Below, piece after piece: positions 37,984 through 48,175 of a stretch of 64,000 nucleotides of DNA. Source of the stretch: Sulfuritalea sp. (GTDB lineage Bacteria > Pseudomonadota > Gammaproteobacteria > Burkholderiales > Rhodocyclaceae); contig JAOTRV010000018.1 of the NCBI GenBank assembly GCA_030247575.1, positions 19,907 through 83,906 of the forward strand, written 5' to 3'. Made by a program: the position numbers and the translations under genes. Each line of letters opens with the position of its first letter. Within the stretch, counting starts at the first letter, position 1. Under the pieces are notes generated by a model that was given only the letters and a program-made list of their open reading frames with translations, was not told the origin of the DNA and did not search any database.

Positions 37984-39120
37984 ATGGAAACAGCCCTGCA
38001 CAGCGCCGCTGCCGATATTCCCGAAGCCGACTGGAAGCTCCTCGACCGCGGCGACGACCCGTTCGCCAGCCGGGCTTTCCTCGGCACCGCCGAGAGAGTC
38101 GACGCCAGCGGCACGGCGATGGGCTGGCAGGCGCAGCATCTGGCGCTCTACGAAGGCGGCCTGCTGGTCGGACTGCTGCCGCTTTACCTGCGCACCCATT
38201 CCTTCGGCGACTTCTCGCGCGACTGGAACTGGCCCTCGGCCTGGCAGCGCGCCGGACTCGACTATTACCCGAAGCTGGTCAGCGGCATACCCTACACCCC
38301 GTCGCCGGGACCCCGCCTGCTGGTGAGGCAGGGCATCGAACGGGACACCGTGGCGACCGCGCTGATCGAGGCCGCGCTCGACGTTACCCGCCGCTTAGGC
38401 GCCTCTTCATGGCAATGCCTGTTCGTCGAAGAGGAGGATCGCTCCCTGCTCGCCGCGGCCGGGCTGCTGATGCGGCGCGGCGTGCAATTCCACTGGTTCA
38501 ACCGGGGCTACGGCGATTTCGACGACTTCCTCGCCGGCTTCACCGCCGACAAGCGCAAGAAGCTCAAACGCGAGCGCCGCTCCGTGCGCGAATCCGGCCT
38601 GCGGCTGGAAGCCCGGCACGGCGACGAGATCGATTCATTCCTTTGGCATGTCATCCACCGCCAATATCGCGAAACCTTCGCCCGCTATGGCAATCATCCC
38701 GCCTTTCCGGTGGAGTTCTTCATCGAAGCGGGGGCCCTGCTCGCCCGGCAGCTGGTGGTCTTCATCGCCTTCATGAACGACACGCCGGTCGCTTCGGCCA
38801 TCTGCTACCGCGACGCCCGCACGCTTTATGGCCGCCATTGGGGCACTGAAATCGAAATGCCAGGCCTGCACTTCGAGCTTTGCTACTACCAGGGTATCGA
38901 GTACTGCATCCGCCATGGCCTGCAAGGTTTCGAGCCCGGCGCCCAAGGCGAACACAAATTGGCCCGCGGCTTCGAACCCGTACCGACATGGTCGGCCTTC
39001 TGGATTGCCGATCCCGCCATGCGCCGCACCGTGACCGACTTCATAGCGCGCGAAGACTCGGCAATGCAGGACTATGCGGCGGAAACCGCAAGCCACCTGC
39101 CGTTCAAGCTGCCCGGCTGA
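37984..39120 (+). CDS. GNAT / FemAB-like N-acyltransferase (COG3146, DUF482)
   Basis: The 378-aa protein belongs to the COG3146/DUF482 group. Markers are DWNWPSAWQRAGLDYYPKLV (about 80), PYTPSPGPRLLV and DKRKKLKRERRSV. CYRDARTLYGRHWGTE (about 275) and GLQGFEPGAQGEHKLARGFE (about 312) follow. These look like tandem GNAT folds, as in FemAB peptidoglycan transferases. NCBI-style names include peptidogalycan biosynthesis protein, but I know of no proven substrate. It is monocistronic and divergent from surE. Confidence 0.85.
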   Translation: METALHSAAADIPEADWKLLDRGDDPFASRAFLGTAERVDASGTAMGWQAQHLALYEGGLLVGLLPLYLRTHSFGDFSRDWNWPSAWQRAGLDYYPKLVSGIPYTPSPGPRLLVRQGIERDTVATALIEAALDVTRRLGASSWQCLFVEEEDRSLLAAAGLLMRRGVQFHWFNRGYGDFDDFLAGFTADKRKKLKRERRSVRESGLRLEARHGDEIDSFLWHVIHRQYRETFARYGNHPAFPVEFFIEAGALLARQLVVFIAFMNDTPVASAICYRDARTLYGRHWGTEIEMPGLHFELCYYQGIEYCIRHGLQGFEPGAQGEHKLARGFEPVPTWSAFWIADPAMRRTVTDFIAREDSAMQDYAAETASHLPFKLPG

Positions 39121-39135
39121 AAGCGCGAACCGGCG

Positions 39136-39354
39136 TCAGTGATTCCCGGAGGCAATGGCAAACATCCGTTCGTTGCGTTTTTGGCGGGCCTCTTCGACGG
39201 TGAGGCCGACCAAACTTTCCGGCGGCAGGGGCACGTCCCAGTGCTGCTGGAACAGATCCATGTCCTCGCCGGTATCCAGATGTGCCCGGTAGATTTTTTC
39301 CTGCCAGGCAGGCGCGTTGGGCAGGGCGACCAGTTCGACGGATTCGATGCGCAT
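39136..39354 (-). CDS. 72-aa conserved-looking hypothetical protein
   Basis: The short acidic protein begins MRIESVELVALPNAPAWQEK and ends VEEARQKRNERMFAIASGNH. The ATG at 39354 follows a strong AAGAGGA ribosome site, which argues for this start over a longer frame. There are no membrane segments or cysteines, and I recognise no family. It converges on the GNAT gene (15 bases apart). Confidence 0.6.
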   Translation of the reverse strand: MRIESVELVALPNAPAWQEKIYRAHLDTGEDMDLFQQHWDVPLPPESLVGLTVEEARQKRNERMFAIASGNH

Positions 39355-39511
39355 TGGAAATATCCTCTTGAGACTCGGGTTTCCATCATCCTGCGCCCGG
39401 GATTGCCGCGCTGTAATCGGGAAATTGACAGGGAATGTCCTTTTGTTTCGACTTCCCAAACGGCCATGAACTCGTTCAAGGCCGGAGACTGTCAGCCGAC
39501 GCGCCGCGCCG

Positions 39512-39742
39512 TCACTTGTCCTGGCGAAGTTCGTTCATGCGCCGCGCATGGCTCCGGGCTTCCGCCGTATTCATCGCCGATACCTCGCGGCCGAAGGCAT
39601 CGCGCGCCTCCTTGGTTTTCTGCGTGGCCTGTATGCTGCGGACGCAGCGCCAGCGCTTGCCGGCCTTGGTTTCGATCTGGCGCATCTCCTCGACCGGGTG
39701 ATGGGCGCCGCAGTGGTAGCAGAACTTGGTTTGATTCGTCAT
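39512..39742 (-). CDS. 76-aa zinc-finger-like protein
   Basis: This basic protein starts [20 protein letters not shown]. It carries CYHC (Cys8, Cys11), a nearby HH pair and a later RWRC (Cys33), a likely zinc-binding knuckle. The rest is charged and helical ([10 protein letters not shown]). It may bind nucleic acid; no family is recognised with certainty. It lies between a small hypothetical gene and the tRNA-Pro terminator. Confidence 0.6.
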   Translation of the reverse strand: MTNQTKFCYHCGAHHPVEEMRQIETKAGKRWRCVRSIQATQKTKEARDAFGREVSAMNTAEARSHARRMNELRQDK

Positions 39743-39789
39743 ACGCGCAAACGTGAGTGAGAAAGAAAACCGGAATGGCGGTCATGCCG

Positions 39790-39828
39790 CCAAGAAAAAG
39801 GGTTTCCGGCGATTAACCGGAAACCCTT
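39790..39828 (-). terminator. Terminator after tRNA-Pro
   Basis: A perfect 12-bp stem AAGGGTTTCCGG / CCGGAAACCCTT on the minus strand is followed by TTTTTCTTGG, just beyond the tRNA-Pro CCA end. Confidence 0.9.
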
Positions 39829-39836
39829 GGTATTAC

Positions 39837-39913
39837 TGGTCGGGGCGGCGGGATTCGAACTCGCGACCCCTTGCACCCCATGCAAGTGCGCTACCAGACT
39901 GCGCCACGCCCCG
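39837..39913 (-). tRNA. tRNA-Pro (anticodon GGG)
   Basis: A 77-nt cloverleaf on the minus strand with acceptor CGGGGCG/CGCCCCG, anticodon stem CTTGC/GCAAG around ATGGGGT (anticodon GGG, codon CCC), T arm GTTCGAATC and encoded CCA. Confidence 0.95.
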
Positions 39914-40022
39914 ACGGGCCGAATTATAACAAAGGAAACGCCCGTCGACGCTATGTCGGCACGCGAAGCGCAATTCCCGACATGCACGGCACGCGCCGGG
40001 AATTCCACTTCGCCGGCCGGCG

Positions 40023-40394
40023 TCAGGCGACACCGAGGAATTCGATGATGGAAGCGATTTCGGCACGCAGTGATGCCTGCCCCGCTTTGGGCGCGGGCTC
40101 CGCCACTTCATGGGGTTTGCCGGGGGCGTCCTCGAGACGGTTGCGCGCACCGCTGATGGTGAAGCCTTCCTGATACAGCAGTTCGCGGATGCGCCGCACC
40201 AGCAGGACTTCATGATGTTGGTAGTAGCGACGGTTGCCGCGCCGCTTGACGGGCCGCAGTTGCGTGAATTCCTGCTCCCAGTAGCGCAGGACGTGCGGCT
40301 TGACCCCGCACAACTCGCTCACTTCACCGATGGTGAAGTAGCGCTTGGCGGGAATCGAGGGAAGTTCGTCCCGGCTATGGCTGGCCGCTGTCAC
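40023..40394 (-). CDS. MerR-family regulator linked to ihfA
   Basis: The 123-aa protein has a MerR-type winged helix: [20 protein letters not shown] (about 18-37), [20 protein letters not shown] and [20 protein letters not shown]. The C-terminus lacks the Cys effector site of metal sensors. The ihfA-merR pair is conserved in betaproteobacteria and the physiological signal is unknown. Its ATG lies inside the end of ihfA (20-base overlap), so the two are co-translated. Confidence 0.88.
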   Translation of the reverse strand: MTAASHSRDELPSIPAKRYFTIGEVSELCGVKPHVLRYWEQEFTQLRPVKRRGNRRYYQHHEVLLVRRIRELLYQEGFTISGARNRLEDAPGKPHEVAEPAPKAGQASLRAEIASIIEFLGVA

Positions 40395-40680
40395 GTGGGA
40401 AAGCCTCCACCGCTGCCTTCAGTTTCTGGCTGGCGTGAAAGGTGACGACGCGGCGAGCCGTGATCGGGATCTCCTCGCCGGTCTTGGGATTGCGTCCGGG
40501 ACGCTGCGGCTTCTCGCGCAACTGGAAATTGCCGAAACCGGAAAGCTTCACGCTGTCGCCCTTCTCCAGCGCGAGGCGCACTTCGTCGAAGAAGGCTTCG
40601 ACCATATCCTTCGCCTCACGCTTGTTGAGGCCGACTTTTTCGAACAGCAGATCGGCGAGTTCCGCCTTGGTCAATGTCAT
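40375..40680 (-). CDS. ihfA: Integration host factor subunit alpha
   Basis: The 101-aa HU/IHF-fold protein begins [20 protein letters not shown]. It has [20 protein letters not shown] (about 44-63), where the bending Pro sits at the arm tip, and [15 protein letters not shown]-alpha pairs with IHF-beta to bend DNA at specific sites. Its place after pheT (17 bases) is the classical location. It overlaps the MerR gene at its 3' end. Confidence 0.96.
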   Translation of the reverse strand: MTLTKAELADLLFEKVGLNKREAKDMVEAFFDEVRLALEKGDSVKLSGFGNFQLREKPQRPGRNPKTGEEIPITARRVVTFHASQKLKAAVEAFPRDSGQP

Positions 40681-40697
40681 ATCAGCTCCGACTGCAT

Positions 40698-43076
40698 CTA
40701 TCCGCGCAACGACGCCTTGAAGTCGCGGCGGGCGATTGCCAGCAGATTGGCGATCACCGCCTCGACTTCCGCATCCTCGAGAGTACGTTGAGTATCTTGT
40801 ATAACTATACGAAACGCAAGGCTCTTTTCGTTTTCCGCCAGCCCCTTACCCTGATACACATCGAACAATGCCACATCACGCACGATGGCCGGCGCGGCGG
40901 CACGCAGGGCCGCCAGCAAGGGGGCCAGTGTCTGGACCTGCGGTACCACCAGGGCCAGGTCGCGGACCACCGCCGGGAAGCGGGAAACCTCGACATAGTC
41001 GGGGAAAGGCGTTGCCAGCAAGTCGGCCAATTCGAGTTCGAAGACTACAGGAGCGGTACCCAGCTCGTATTTCTGCACCCAGCGCGGATGCAGTTCGCCG
41101 ACTATACCCACCGGCCGGCCATCGAGGCCCACCGCGGCGCAGCGACCGGGATGCAGGGCCGGATGCTCCGCCTGGCTGAACTCCAGGCGGTGCGGCGCGA
41201 ACAGGGCCTCGACGTCGCCCTTGACGTCGTAGAAATCCACGCGGCTGGCCGGTGCGCCCCATTGTTCGGGCACAGCCGGACCTGCGGCAAGGCCGCCCAG
41301 GCGCAACGGCTGGGCGAAGCCCGGAACCGGGCCGGCAGCCGCGTCGCGCTTGAAGCAACGGCCCAGTTCGAAGATGCGGACCCGTTCCGTCTGCCGTTTG
41401 CGATTGGCGACCAGGGTTCCGACCAGCCCGCCGATCAGAGAGGAACGCATCACGCCCATCTGGCTGGCAATCGGATTGGCGAGTACGACGGGCGCCGCGT
41501 TAGCTGCAAAATCGGCCTCCCACGCGGCATCGACGAAGCTGTAGGTCACCACCTCGTGATAGTCGCGCTCGGCGACCAGGCGACGCAGAACCATCGGCCG
41601 GCGGCTCGTCTCGGTCGCCGGCATCATGGCCATCAGGGCCACCGGCGGCCGCGACGGCACGTTGTCGTAGCCATGAATGCGGGCGATTTCCTCGATCAGG
41701 TCTTCCTCGATTTCGATGTCGAAGCGGAATGACGGCGGCGTGACGAGGAAATCATCGCCCTGTCGCTCCAGCGCAAGACCCAGGCCCCTGAGCATGCCTT
41801 CGATACGTTCCACGCCAAGGCTGATGCCGAGCACCCTTGCCGCGCGCGCCGTGCGCAGGCGCACCGGCTTGCGCGAGGGCAGATGCGCGGCGGAAACCGC
41901 TTCCGTAACCGGACCGGGCTGGCCGCCGCAAGTCTCGACGATCAGTTGCGTCGCGCGTTCGATGGCCTTGCGCTGCAGTTCGAAATCGACGCCGCGCTCG
42001 TAGCGGTGCGACGCGTCCGAGCTGAAGCCCAGTGCGCGGGCCTTGCCGGCGATCGCCGCGGGCGGGAAAAAGGCGCTTTCGAGGAACAGGTCTTTGGTCT
42101 GGTCACCAATACCCGAATGTTCACCGCCCATGACGCCGGCCATCGCCAGCGGCTTCTCGTCGTCGGCGATCAGTGCGGTGTCGGCCGACGGCGTCACGGT
42201 CTGTTCGTTCAGCAGCAGCAGCTGCTCGCCGGGTTTGGGCAGGCGCACATGGATCGAGCCCGAGAGTTCCGCATCGTCGAAGGCGTGCAGCGGCTGGCCG
42301 AGTTCGAGCATCACGTAGTTGGTGACATCGACCAGGAAGGAGATCGAGCGGATGCCGCTGCGCTCGATGCGCCGCTTCATCCATTCCGGCGTCGCGGCGC
42401 GGGCATTGACGCCGCGGATGATGCGGCCGCAGTAACGCGAGCATGAAGCGGGGGCATCGAGCACCACCTGGCGCGTGTCGGTCACGGTCGCCGCAACCGG
42501 CTTGACCTCGGGCACCAGCAGCGGCGCACCGGTCAGCGCCGACAGTTCGCGCGCGATGCCGAGCAGCGACAAACAGTCGGCACGGTTCGGCGTGAGCTTG
42601 AGGGTGATCAGGTGATCGTCGAGGTCCAGATGGCGGCGGATATCCTCGCCGACTTTCGCATCGGCAGCCAGCGGCAGCAGGCCGCCATGATCGTCGGACA
42701 GGCCGAGTTCGCGTGCCGAGCACAGCATGCCGGAGCTCTCGATGCCTCGCACCTTGGCCTTTTTGATCTCGATGCCCGGCAGCCTAGCGCCGACCCGCGC
42801 GCACGGAACCTTCATGCCCGCAGCGACATTCGGTGCGCCGCAGACGATCTGCAGCGGAGCGGCTTCGCCGACATTCACGGAACAGAGCTTGAGCTTGTCC
42901 GCATCGGGGTGCATATCGACGCTCAGAACTTCGGCGACGACGACATTCGAAAAGTCGGCGCCGGCGGGACGGCGCTCCTCGACTTCGAGGCCCGCCATGG
43001 TCAATACATGGCAGAGTTCCTCGCTCGACAAGGAGGGATTGCAGAGGCTGCGCAGCCAGGATTCGGAGAATTGCAT
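40698..43076 (-). CDS. pheT: Phenylalanyl-tRNA synthetase beta subunit
   Basis: This 792-aa protein has the normal PheT order. A tRNA-binding OB domain (about 40-150; [20 protein letters not shown]) is followed by B3/B4 editing (about 215-370; [20 protein letters not shown]), B5 (about 400-470) and the core. The C-terminal ferredoxin-fold anticodon-binding domain is at about 700-792 ([18 protein letters not shown]). With PheS it forms the alpha2beta2 enzyme. The start is one base after the pheS stop. Confidence 0.97.
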   Translation of the reverse strand: MQFSESWLRSLCNPSLSSEELCHVLTMAGLEVEERRPAGADFSNVVVAEVLSVDMHPDADKLKLCSVNVGEAAPLQIVCGAPNVAAGMKVPCARVGARLPGIEIKKAKVRGIESSGMLCSARELGLSDDHGGLLPLAADAKVGEDIRRHLDLDDHLITLKLTPNRADCLSLLGIARELSALTGAPLLVPEVKPVAATVTDTRQVVLDAPASCSRYCGRIIRGVNARAATPEWMKRRIERSGIRSISFLVDVTNYVMLELGQPLHAFDDAELSGSIHVRLPKPGEQLLLLNEQTVTPSADTALIADDEKPLAMAGVMGGEHSGIGDQTKDLFLESAFFPPAAIAGKARALGFSSDASHRYERGVDFELQRKAIERATQLIVETCGGQPGPVTEAVSAAHLPSRKPVRLRTARAARVLGISLGVERIEGMLRGLGLALERQGDDFLVTPPSFRFDIEIEEDLIEEIARIHGYDNVPSRPPVALMAMMPATETSRRPMVLRRLVAERDYHEVVTYSFVDAAWEADFAANAAPVVLANPIASQMGVMRSSLIGGLVGTLVANRKRQTERVRIFELGRCFKRDAAAGPVPGFAQPLRLGGLAAGPAVPEQWGAPASRVDFYDVKGDVEALFAPHRLEFSQAEHPALHPGRCAAVGLDGRPVGIVGELHPRWVQKYELGTAPVVFELELADLLATPFPDYVEVSRFPAVVRDLALVVPQVQTLAPLLAALRAAAPAIVRDVALFDVYQGKGLAENEKSLAFRIVIQDTQRTLEDAEVEAVIANLLAIARRDFKASLRG

Positions 43077-43077
43077 G

Positions 43078-44127
<1,050 letters not shown>

Positions 44128-44146
44128 TCAGAACAAAATGACAGCA

Positions 44147-44181
44147 ATAAAAAAGGAGACCCCGAACAACCCTGGGCCTCC
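44147..44181 (-). terminator. Hairpin plus T-run between rplT and pheS
   Basis: On the minus strand GGAGGCCC pairs with GGGTCTCC (one G-T pair), followed by TTTTTTATT. It lies 20-60 bases upstream of the pheS ATG. In E. coli this gap holds the pheM attenuator, but I find no Phe-rich leader peptide here, so it looks like a plain terminator or partial attenuator. Confidence 0.7.
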
Positions 44182-44201
44182 TTCTCCGGGTACAGCCAGC
44201 C

Positions 44202-44561
44202 TCAGGCCGTCAGCTTGGCCTTGGCCTGTTCGGCCAGGGCGGCGAATGCCGGCTTGTCGAACACCGCGAGGTCGGCCAGCACCTTGCGATCAACCTCAAT
44301 CGAAGCCTTCTTCAGGCCGTTCATGAAAGTGCTGTACTTCATGCCCAGTTCGCGGGCCGCCGCATTGATACGGGCGATCCACAGAACACGGAACTGCCGC
44401 TTGCGCTGACGACGGTCGCGATAGGCATATTGCCCAGCCTTCATCACCGCCTCTTTGGCGATACGGTAGACCTTGCTGCGACGGCCGCGGTAACCCTTGG
44501 CCTGGTCGAGAACCTTCTTGTGGCGCGCGCGCGCCGTTACACCACGTTTTACTCTTGGCAT
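44202..44561 (-). CDS. rplT: 50S ribosomal protein L20
   Basis: The 119-aa basic protein begins [20 protein letters not shown], the L20 signature. The 23S-rRNA-binding extension and globular half ([20 protein letters not shown]) follow. L20 is an early assembly protein and, in well-studied species, represses its own operon by binding the mRNA. It is 11 bases after rpmI in the infC-rpmI-rplT cluster. Confidence 0.98.
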   Translation of the reverse strand: MPRVKRGVTARARHKKVLDQAKGYRGRRSKVYRIAKEAVMKAGQYAYRDRRQRKRQFRVLWIARINAAARELGMKYSTFMNGLKKASIEVDRKVLADLAVFDKPAFAALAEQAKAKLTA

Positions 44562-44572
44562 GGTGCCTCTCC

Positions 44573-44770
44573 TTAAGCGTTGGGCAGCATGGCGCGCACG
44601 GACTTGACGTCCGAGGCGTGCACGGCGTGCACGCCGCGCAACTGGCGCTTGCTCTTGGTGGTTTTCTTGGTCAGGATGTGGCGCTTGAAAGCGCTACCCC
44701 GCTTGATGCCGCCGGAAGCGCGCACGACAAAGCGCTTCTTGGCACCGCTCTTGGTCTTCATCTTCGGCAT
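44573..44770 (-). CDS. rpmI: 50S ribosomal protein L35
   Basis: The 65-aa protein [20 protein letters not shown]... has the full L35 pattern, with [20 protein letters not shown] and the end [11 protein letters not shown]. It sits between infC and rplT as usual. A 10-bp perfect hairpin lies in the 115-base leader upstream and may belong to L20-mediated control. Confidence 0.97.
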   Translation of the reverse strand: MPKMKTKSGAKKRFVVRASGGIKRGSAFKRHILTKKTTKSKRQLRGVHAVHASDVKSVRAMLPNA

Positions 44771-44847
44771 CGAAGATTCTCCCTATTACATGGCTGCCAG
44801 GTGGTTTCCGCCTCGGAAACGCTTGGTGACCCGCAACCACTTCTTGT

Positions 44848-44870
44848 TTCCGCATGCCGGGCATGCGGAA
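44848..44870 (-). promoter_or_regulatory. Perfect hairpin in the infC-rpmI leader
   Basis: TTCCGCATGC / GCATGCGGAA with a three-base loop lies 16 bases after the infC stop and about 80 bases before rpmI. No T-run follows on the minus strand. It could be part of an L20 translational operator or protect the mRNA end; this is inferred from location only. Confidence 0.4.
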
Positions 44871-44885
44871 CAAATTCCTAATTGC

Positions 44886-45413
44886 TCAGTGCGGCTTTTT
44901 CTTGGAAGCGGCCAGCACCATGATGAGCTGACGTCCTTCCATCTTCGGCCACTGCTCGACCATCGCCTGCTGCTCGAGGTCCGCCTTGATTCTTTCCAGC
45001 ATGCGCATGCCGATTTCCTGGTGCGCCATTTCACGTCCGCGGAAACGCAAGGTGATTTTTGCCTTGTCGCCTTCGCTCAGAAACTTGATCACATTGCGCA
45101 GCTTGATCTGGTAATCGTTCTCGTCCGTACCCGGACGAAACTTGACTTCCTTCACCACCACCTGCTTCTGCTTCAGCTTGGCCTCGTGCTGGCGCTTTGC
45201 TTCCTGATACTTGAACTTGCCGATGTCCATGATCTTGCAGACAGGCGGCACAGCGGTTGGAGCGATTTCCACCAGATCCACACCGGCTTCTTCAGCCAGC
45301 GCCAGCGCCTGACGAATCGGGACAATGCCCAGTTGTTCTCCGTCTTCCCCGACCAGACGAACCTCGGGGGTGGTGATCTCCTCGTTGAGACGCTGCGATT
45401 TATCCTGAGCGAT
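44886..45413 (-). CDS. infC: Translation initiation factor IF-3 (AUC start)
   Basis: IF3 of 175 residues. The N-domain reads [20 protein letters not shown] then [20 protein letters not shown]; the C-domain has [20 protein letters not shown] and [20 protein letters not shown] full N-domain needs translation from ATC at 45413: the codon two positions upstream is an in-frame TGA, and the next ATG/GTG candidates would remove the N-domain. GGAG lies about 10 bases upstream. Non-AUG starts (AUU in E. coli) let IF3 repress its own synthesis, and AUC should do likewise. thrS ends 28 bases upstream. Confidence 0.93.
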   Translation of the reverse strand: MAQDKSQRLNEEITTPEVRLVGEDGEQLGIVPIRQALALAEEAGVDLVEIAPTAVPPVCKIMDIGKFKYQEAKRQHEAKLKQKQVVVKEVKFRPGTDENDYQIKLRNVIKFLSEGDKAKITLRFRGREMAHQEIGMRMLERIKADLEQQAMVEQWPKMEGRQLIMVLAASKKKPH

Positions 45414-45441
45414 GGTTCAAATCTCCAAAAAATTCAAAAAA

Positions 45442-47358
45442 TCAGACCGTTGCGCTTCTGGTGCATATCTCATGCAACAGACGCTCGATCAAGGCCTGGG
45501 GGGACATCTGCCCGAGATCCTGATTGCCGCGGGCACGTAAAGCGACCAACCCAGCGGCCTTTTCCTTATCGCCAACAACAACGATATAAGGCCGCTTCAA
45601 CAAGCTATGTTCGCGTATTTTATAGTTTATTTTCTCTCCGCGCAAATCGCTCTCGACGCGCAGGCCGGCTTCGCGCAGCATTTTCGCCACATTTTCGGCG
45701 TAATCGGTCTGCGCTTCGGAGATATTCATGACCACCACCTGCACCGGTGCCAGCCAGAGCGGAAAGGCACCGGCATGGTTTTCCACCAGGATGCCGATGA
45801 ATCGCTCCAGCGAACCGAGGATCGCGCGATGCAGCATCACGGGCGTGTGCCGGGCGTTGTCCTCGCCGACAAACTCGGCGCCGAGACGCTCGGGCATCGA
45901 GAAATCGACCTGCACGGTGCCGCATTGCCAGGAGCGGCCGATGGCATCCTTTATGTGGAATTCGATCTTGGGTCCGTAAAAGGCGCCCTCGCCCGGCAGT
46001 TCTTCCCACGCCAGGCCGCTGGCAGTCAGCGCCGCGCGCAAGGCGTCTTCGGCCTTGTCCCACAAATGGTCCGCACCCACCCGGCTGTCCGGGCGCAGCG
46101 CCAGCTTGACGGCGACTTCATGGAAGCCGAAATCCGCATAGACCACTCGTACCAGATCGTTGAAGGCGGTGACCTCGGCCTGGATCTGGTCTTCGGTGCA
46201 GAAAATATGCCCGTCGTCCTGCGTAAAGCCACGTACGCGCATCACGCCATGCAGCGCGCCCGAGGGTTCGTTGCGATGACAGGATCCGAACTCGCCGTAG
46301 CGCAGCGGCAGGTCGCGGTAGGAGCGCACGTCGGTATTGAAGATTTGTACATGCCCAGGGCAGTTCATCGGCTTCACCGCGTAGTCGCGATTCTCCGACG
46401 ACGTGGTGAACATGTTGTGGCTGTAATGCTCCCAGTGCCCGGAGCGCTCCCACAGGCTGCGGTCGAGAATCTGCGGGCAACGCACTTCCTGGTAGCCGTT
46501 GTTGCGATAGACGCGACGCATGTACTGCTCGACCTCCTGCCATACGGTCCATCCATGGGGATGCCAGAACACGAGACCCGGAGCTTCCTCCTGCAGGTGG
46601 AACAGGTCGAGTTGCCGGCCGAGTTTGCGATGATCGCGCTTCTCGGCCTCCTCCAGCATGTGGAGGTAGGCGTCCAGCTCATCCTTTTTCGCCCAGGCGG
46701 TGCCGTAGATGCGCTGCAACTGCTCATTCTTTTGGTCGCCACGCCAGTAGGCGCCAGCGACCTTCATCAACTTGAAGACCTTGAGCTTGCCGGTGGAGGG
46801 AACGTGGGGGCCGCGGCAAAGGTCGATGAAATCGCCCTCGCGATACAGCGACACATCTTCGCCCTGCGGGATGGCCGCGATCAGCTCCGCCTTGTAGTGC
46901 TCCCCGATGGACTTGAAAAATTCCACCGCCTTGTCACGCGGCCAGACCTCGCGACTGACCGGAATATCCTTCTTCGCCAGTTCGGCCATGCGTTTTTCGA
47001 TGGCTTCGAGGTCTTCCGGCGTAAAGGGCCGCTTGTAGGCAAAATCGTAGTAGAAGCCGTTGTCGATCACCGGGCCGATGGTCACCTGCGCCTCGGGGAA
47101 CAGCTCCTTCACCGCATAGGCGAGCAGATGCGAGGTCGAATGGCGAATGATATCGAGGCCATCGGCATCCTTCTCGGTGACGATGGCAACCTGCGCGTCG
47201 CGCTCGATCAGGAACGAGGTATCGACCAGCGCGCCATCGACGCGACCGGCCAGTGCCGCCTTGGCCAGGCCGGCGCCGATCGAGCTTGCGACCTCGGCTA
47301 CCGTCAACGCTTGCGGATATTCGCGTTTCGATCCATCGGGCAGGGTGATCACCGGCAT
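45442..47358 (-). CDS. thrS: Threonyl-tRNA synthetase
   Basis: The 638-aa ThrRS has an N-terminal TGS domain ([20 protein letters not shown]) and the editing/SAD domain (about 65-220; [20 protein letters not shown]). The class II core includes zinc ligands in [10 protein letters not shown] and [21 protein letters not shown]-terminal anticodon-binding domain ([20 protein letters not shown]) follows. It charges tRNA-Thr. The start at 47358 gives the canonical N-terminus. A 10-bp perfect hairpin lies in the leader just upstream of the ribosome site, which may allow translational self-control. Confidence 0.97.
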   Translation of the reverse strand: MPVITLPDGSKREYPQALTVAEVASSIGAGLAKAALAGRVDGALVDTSFLIERDAQVAIVTEKDADGLDIIRHSTSHLLAYAVKELFPEAQVTIGPVIDNGFYYDFAYKRPFTPEDLEAIEKRMAELAKKDIPVSREVWPRDKAVEFFKSIGEHYKAELIAAIPQGEDVSLYREGDFIDLCRGPHVPSTGKLKVFKLMKVAGAYWRGDQKNEQLQRIYGTAWAKKDELDAYLHMLEEAEKRDHRKLGRQLDLFHLQEEAPGLVFWHPHGWTVWQEVEQYMRRVYRNNGYQEVRCPQILDRSLWERSGHWEHYSHNMFTTSSENRDYAVKPMNCPGHVQIFNTDVRSYRDLPLRYGEFGSCHRNEPSGALHGVMRVRGFTQDDGHIFCTEDQIQAEVTAFNDLVRVVYADFGFHEVAVKLALRPDSRVGADHLWDKAEDALRAALTASGLAWEELPGEGAFYGPKIEFHIKDAIGRSWQCGTVQVDFSMPERLGAEFVGEDNARHTPVMLHRAILGSLERFIGILVENHAGAFPLWLAPVQVVVMNISEAQTDYAENVAKMLREAGLRVESDLRGEKINYKIREHSLLKRPYIVVVGDKEKAAGLVALRARGNQDLGQMSPQALIERLLHEICTRSATV

Positions 47359-47381
47359 TTTCGCTTGCTCCAGAAAAGCAA

Positions 47382-47422
47382 CAGGGCGCACGGTTCACGC
47401 GGGAATCACGCGGTGCGCCCTG
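47382..47422 (-). promoter_or_regulatory. Leader hairpin upstream of thrS
   Basis: CAGGGCGCAC pairs perfectly with GTGCGCCCTG around a 21-base loop that contains a repeated GCGTGA. It ends about 24 bases before the thrS ATG and just before the GGAGC ribosome site. E. coli thrS is repressed by ThrRS binding tRNA-like leader arms. This hairpin is in the right place for that, but no T-box or terminator is visible. Confidence 0.45.
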
Positions 47423-47506
47423 CTTTCAGATTGCTGAAATTTTATCACAGCGCTTCATTGCCTTACGGCATGATTCCGCCCTCATTGCAAGCAAACAGGA
47501 GGAGTT

Positions 47507-47932
47507 ATGGATATCGACGGATTCATGGAAAACTACAAGCGCGCCTGGGAAGCCAGCGACGAGAACCTTCTGGCATCGCTGTTCACACCTGATGGCACCT
47601 ATCGCAACACCCCGTTTGCCGTCCAGCAGGGGCACGAGGCGATCAAGCAATACTGGCAGCGAACCAAGCTGCAGACCGACATCGAGCTCACCTACGAAGT
47701 CCTGCAGCGCCACGCCACCGGGGGCATCGCCCACTGGCACACCACCTATCAGGTAACGTCCGAAGACATGTTCAAAATGTGGGCAGCATCGACCGGAACC
47801 AACATGCTCGCCCGCAAAGCCGGCGATCCCTTGCCGCGCCTGGCGCTGGACGGTATCGCCGTGGTCGAATTCGATGGCAGCGGGCTCTGTCGCGACTTCC
47901 GTCTCTGGTGGCACAGCCGGATCGACGACTGA
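47507..47932 (+). CDS. NTF2/SnoaL-like fold protein
   Basis: The 141-aa protein matches the SnoaL/NTF2-like alpha+beta barrel: FMENYKRAWEASDENLLASL, FTPDGTYRNTPFAVQQGHEA, then HWHTTYQ and a final DFRLWWHSR. Family members include ketosteroid isomerases and many unknown ligand-binding proteins; the role here is unknown. It has an AGGAGG-like site before the ATG and a very strong terminator after it, so it is monocistronic. It is divergent from thrS. Confidence 0.82.
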   Translation: MDIDGFMENYKRAWEASDENLLASLFTPDGTYRNTPFAVQQGHEAIKQYWQRTKLQTDIELTYEVLQRHATGGIAHWHTTYQVTSEDMFKMWAASTGTNMLARKAGDPLPRLALDGIAVVEFDGSGLCRDFRLWWHSRIDD

Positions 47933-47938
47933 AAAAAC

Positions 47939-47972
47939 AAAACGGCCGCAGGAATTGTCCTGCGGCCGTTTT
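47939..47972. terminator. Strong bidirectional terminator
   Basis: A perfect 15-bp stem AAAACGGCCGCAGGA / TCCTGCGGCCGTTTT with loop ATTG lies between the NTF2-like gene and the convergent tRNA-Val. Confidence 0.93.
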
Positions 47973-47979
47973 GTGGTGT

Positions 47980-48056
47980 TGGTAGGCGCGATTGGACTCG
48001 AACCAACGACCCCCACCATGTCAAGGTGGTGCTCTAACCAGCTGAGCTACGCGCCT
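47980..48056 (-). tRNA. tRNA-Val (anticodon GAC)
   Basis: A 77-nt cloverleaf on the minus strand with acceptor AGGCGCG/CGCGCCT, anticodon stem CCACC/GGTGG around TTGACAT (anticodon GAC, codons GUC/GUU), T arm GTTCGAGTC and encoded CCA. Unlike tRNA-Val(CAC), no duplication lies next to it. Confidence 0.95.
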
Positions 48057-48175
48057 GCTGCCTGCAAAAGAGGCGCGAATTTTACCCGAATCGCGCCGGC
48101 GGTCAATCAGTTTCGGCGTTGCACGGAGCCGGGGAAGCATTTCATCCGATGCTCCCGCCATCGAATGCCGTGGCT

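Noticed and set aside
45607-47592. 661-codon rightward open frame opposite thrS
   Set aside because: It is antisense to a fully recognisable ThrRS with no plausible protein features. High GC makes long shadow frames common here.
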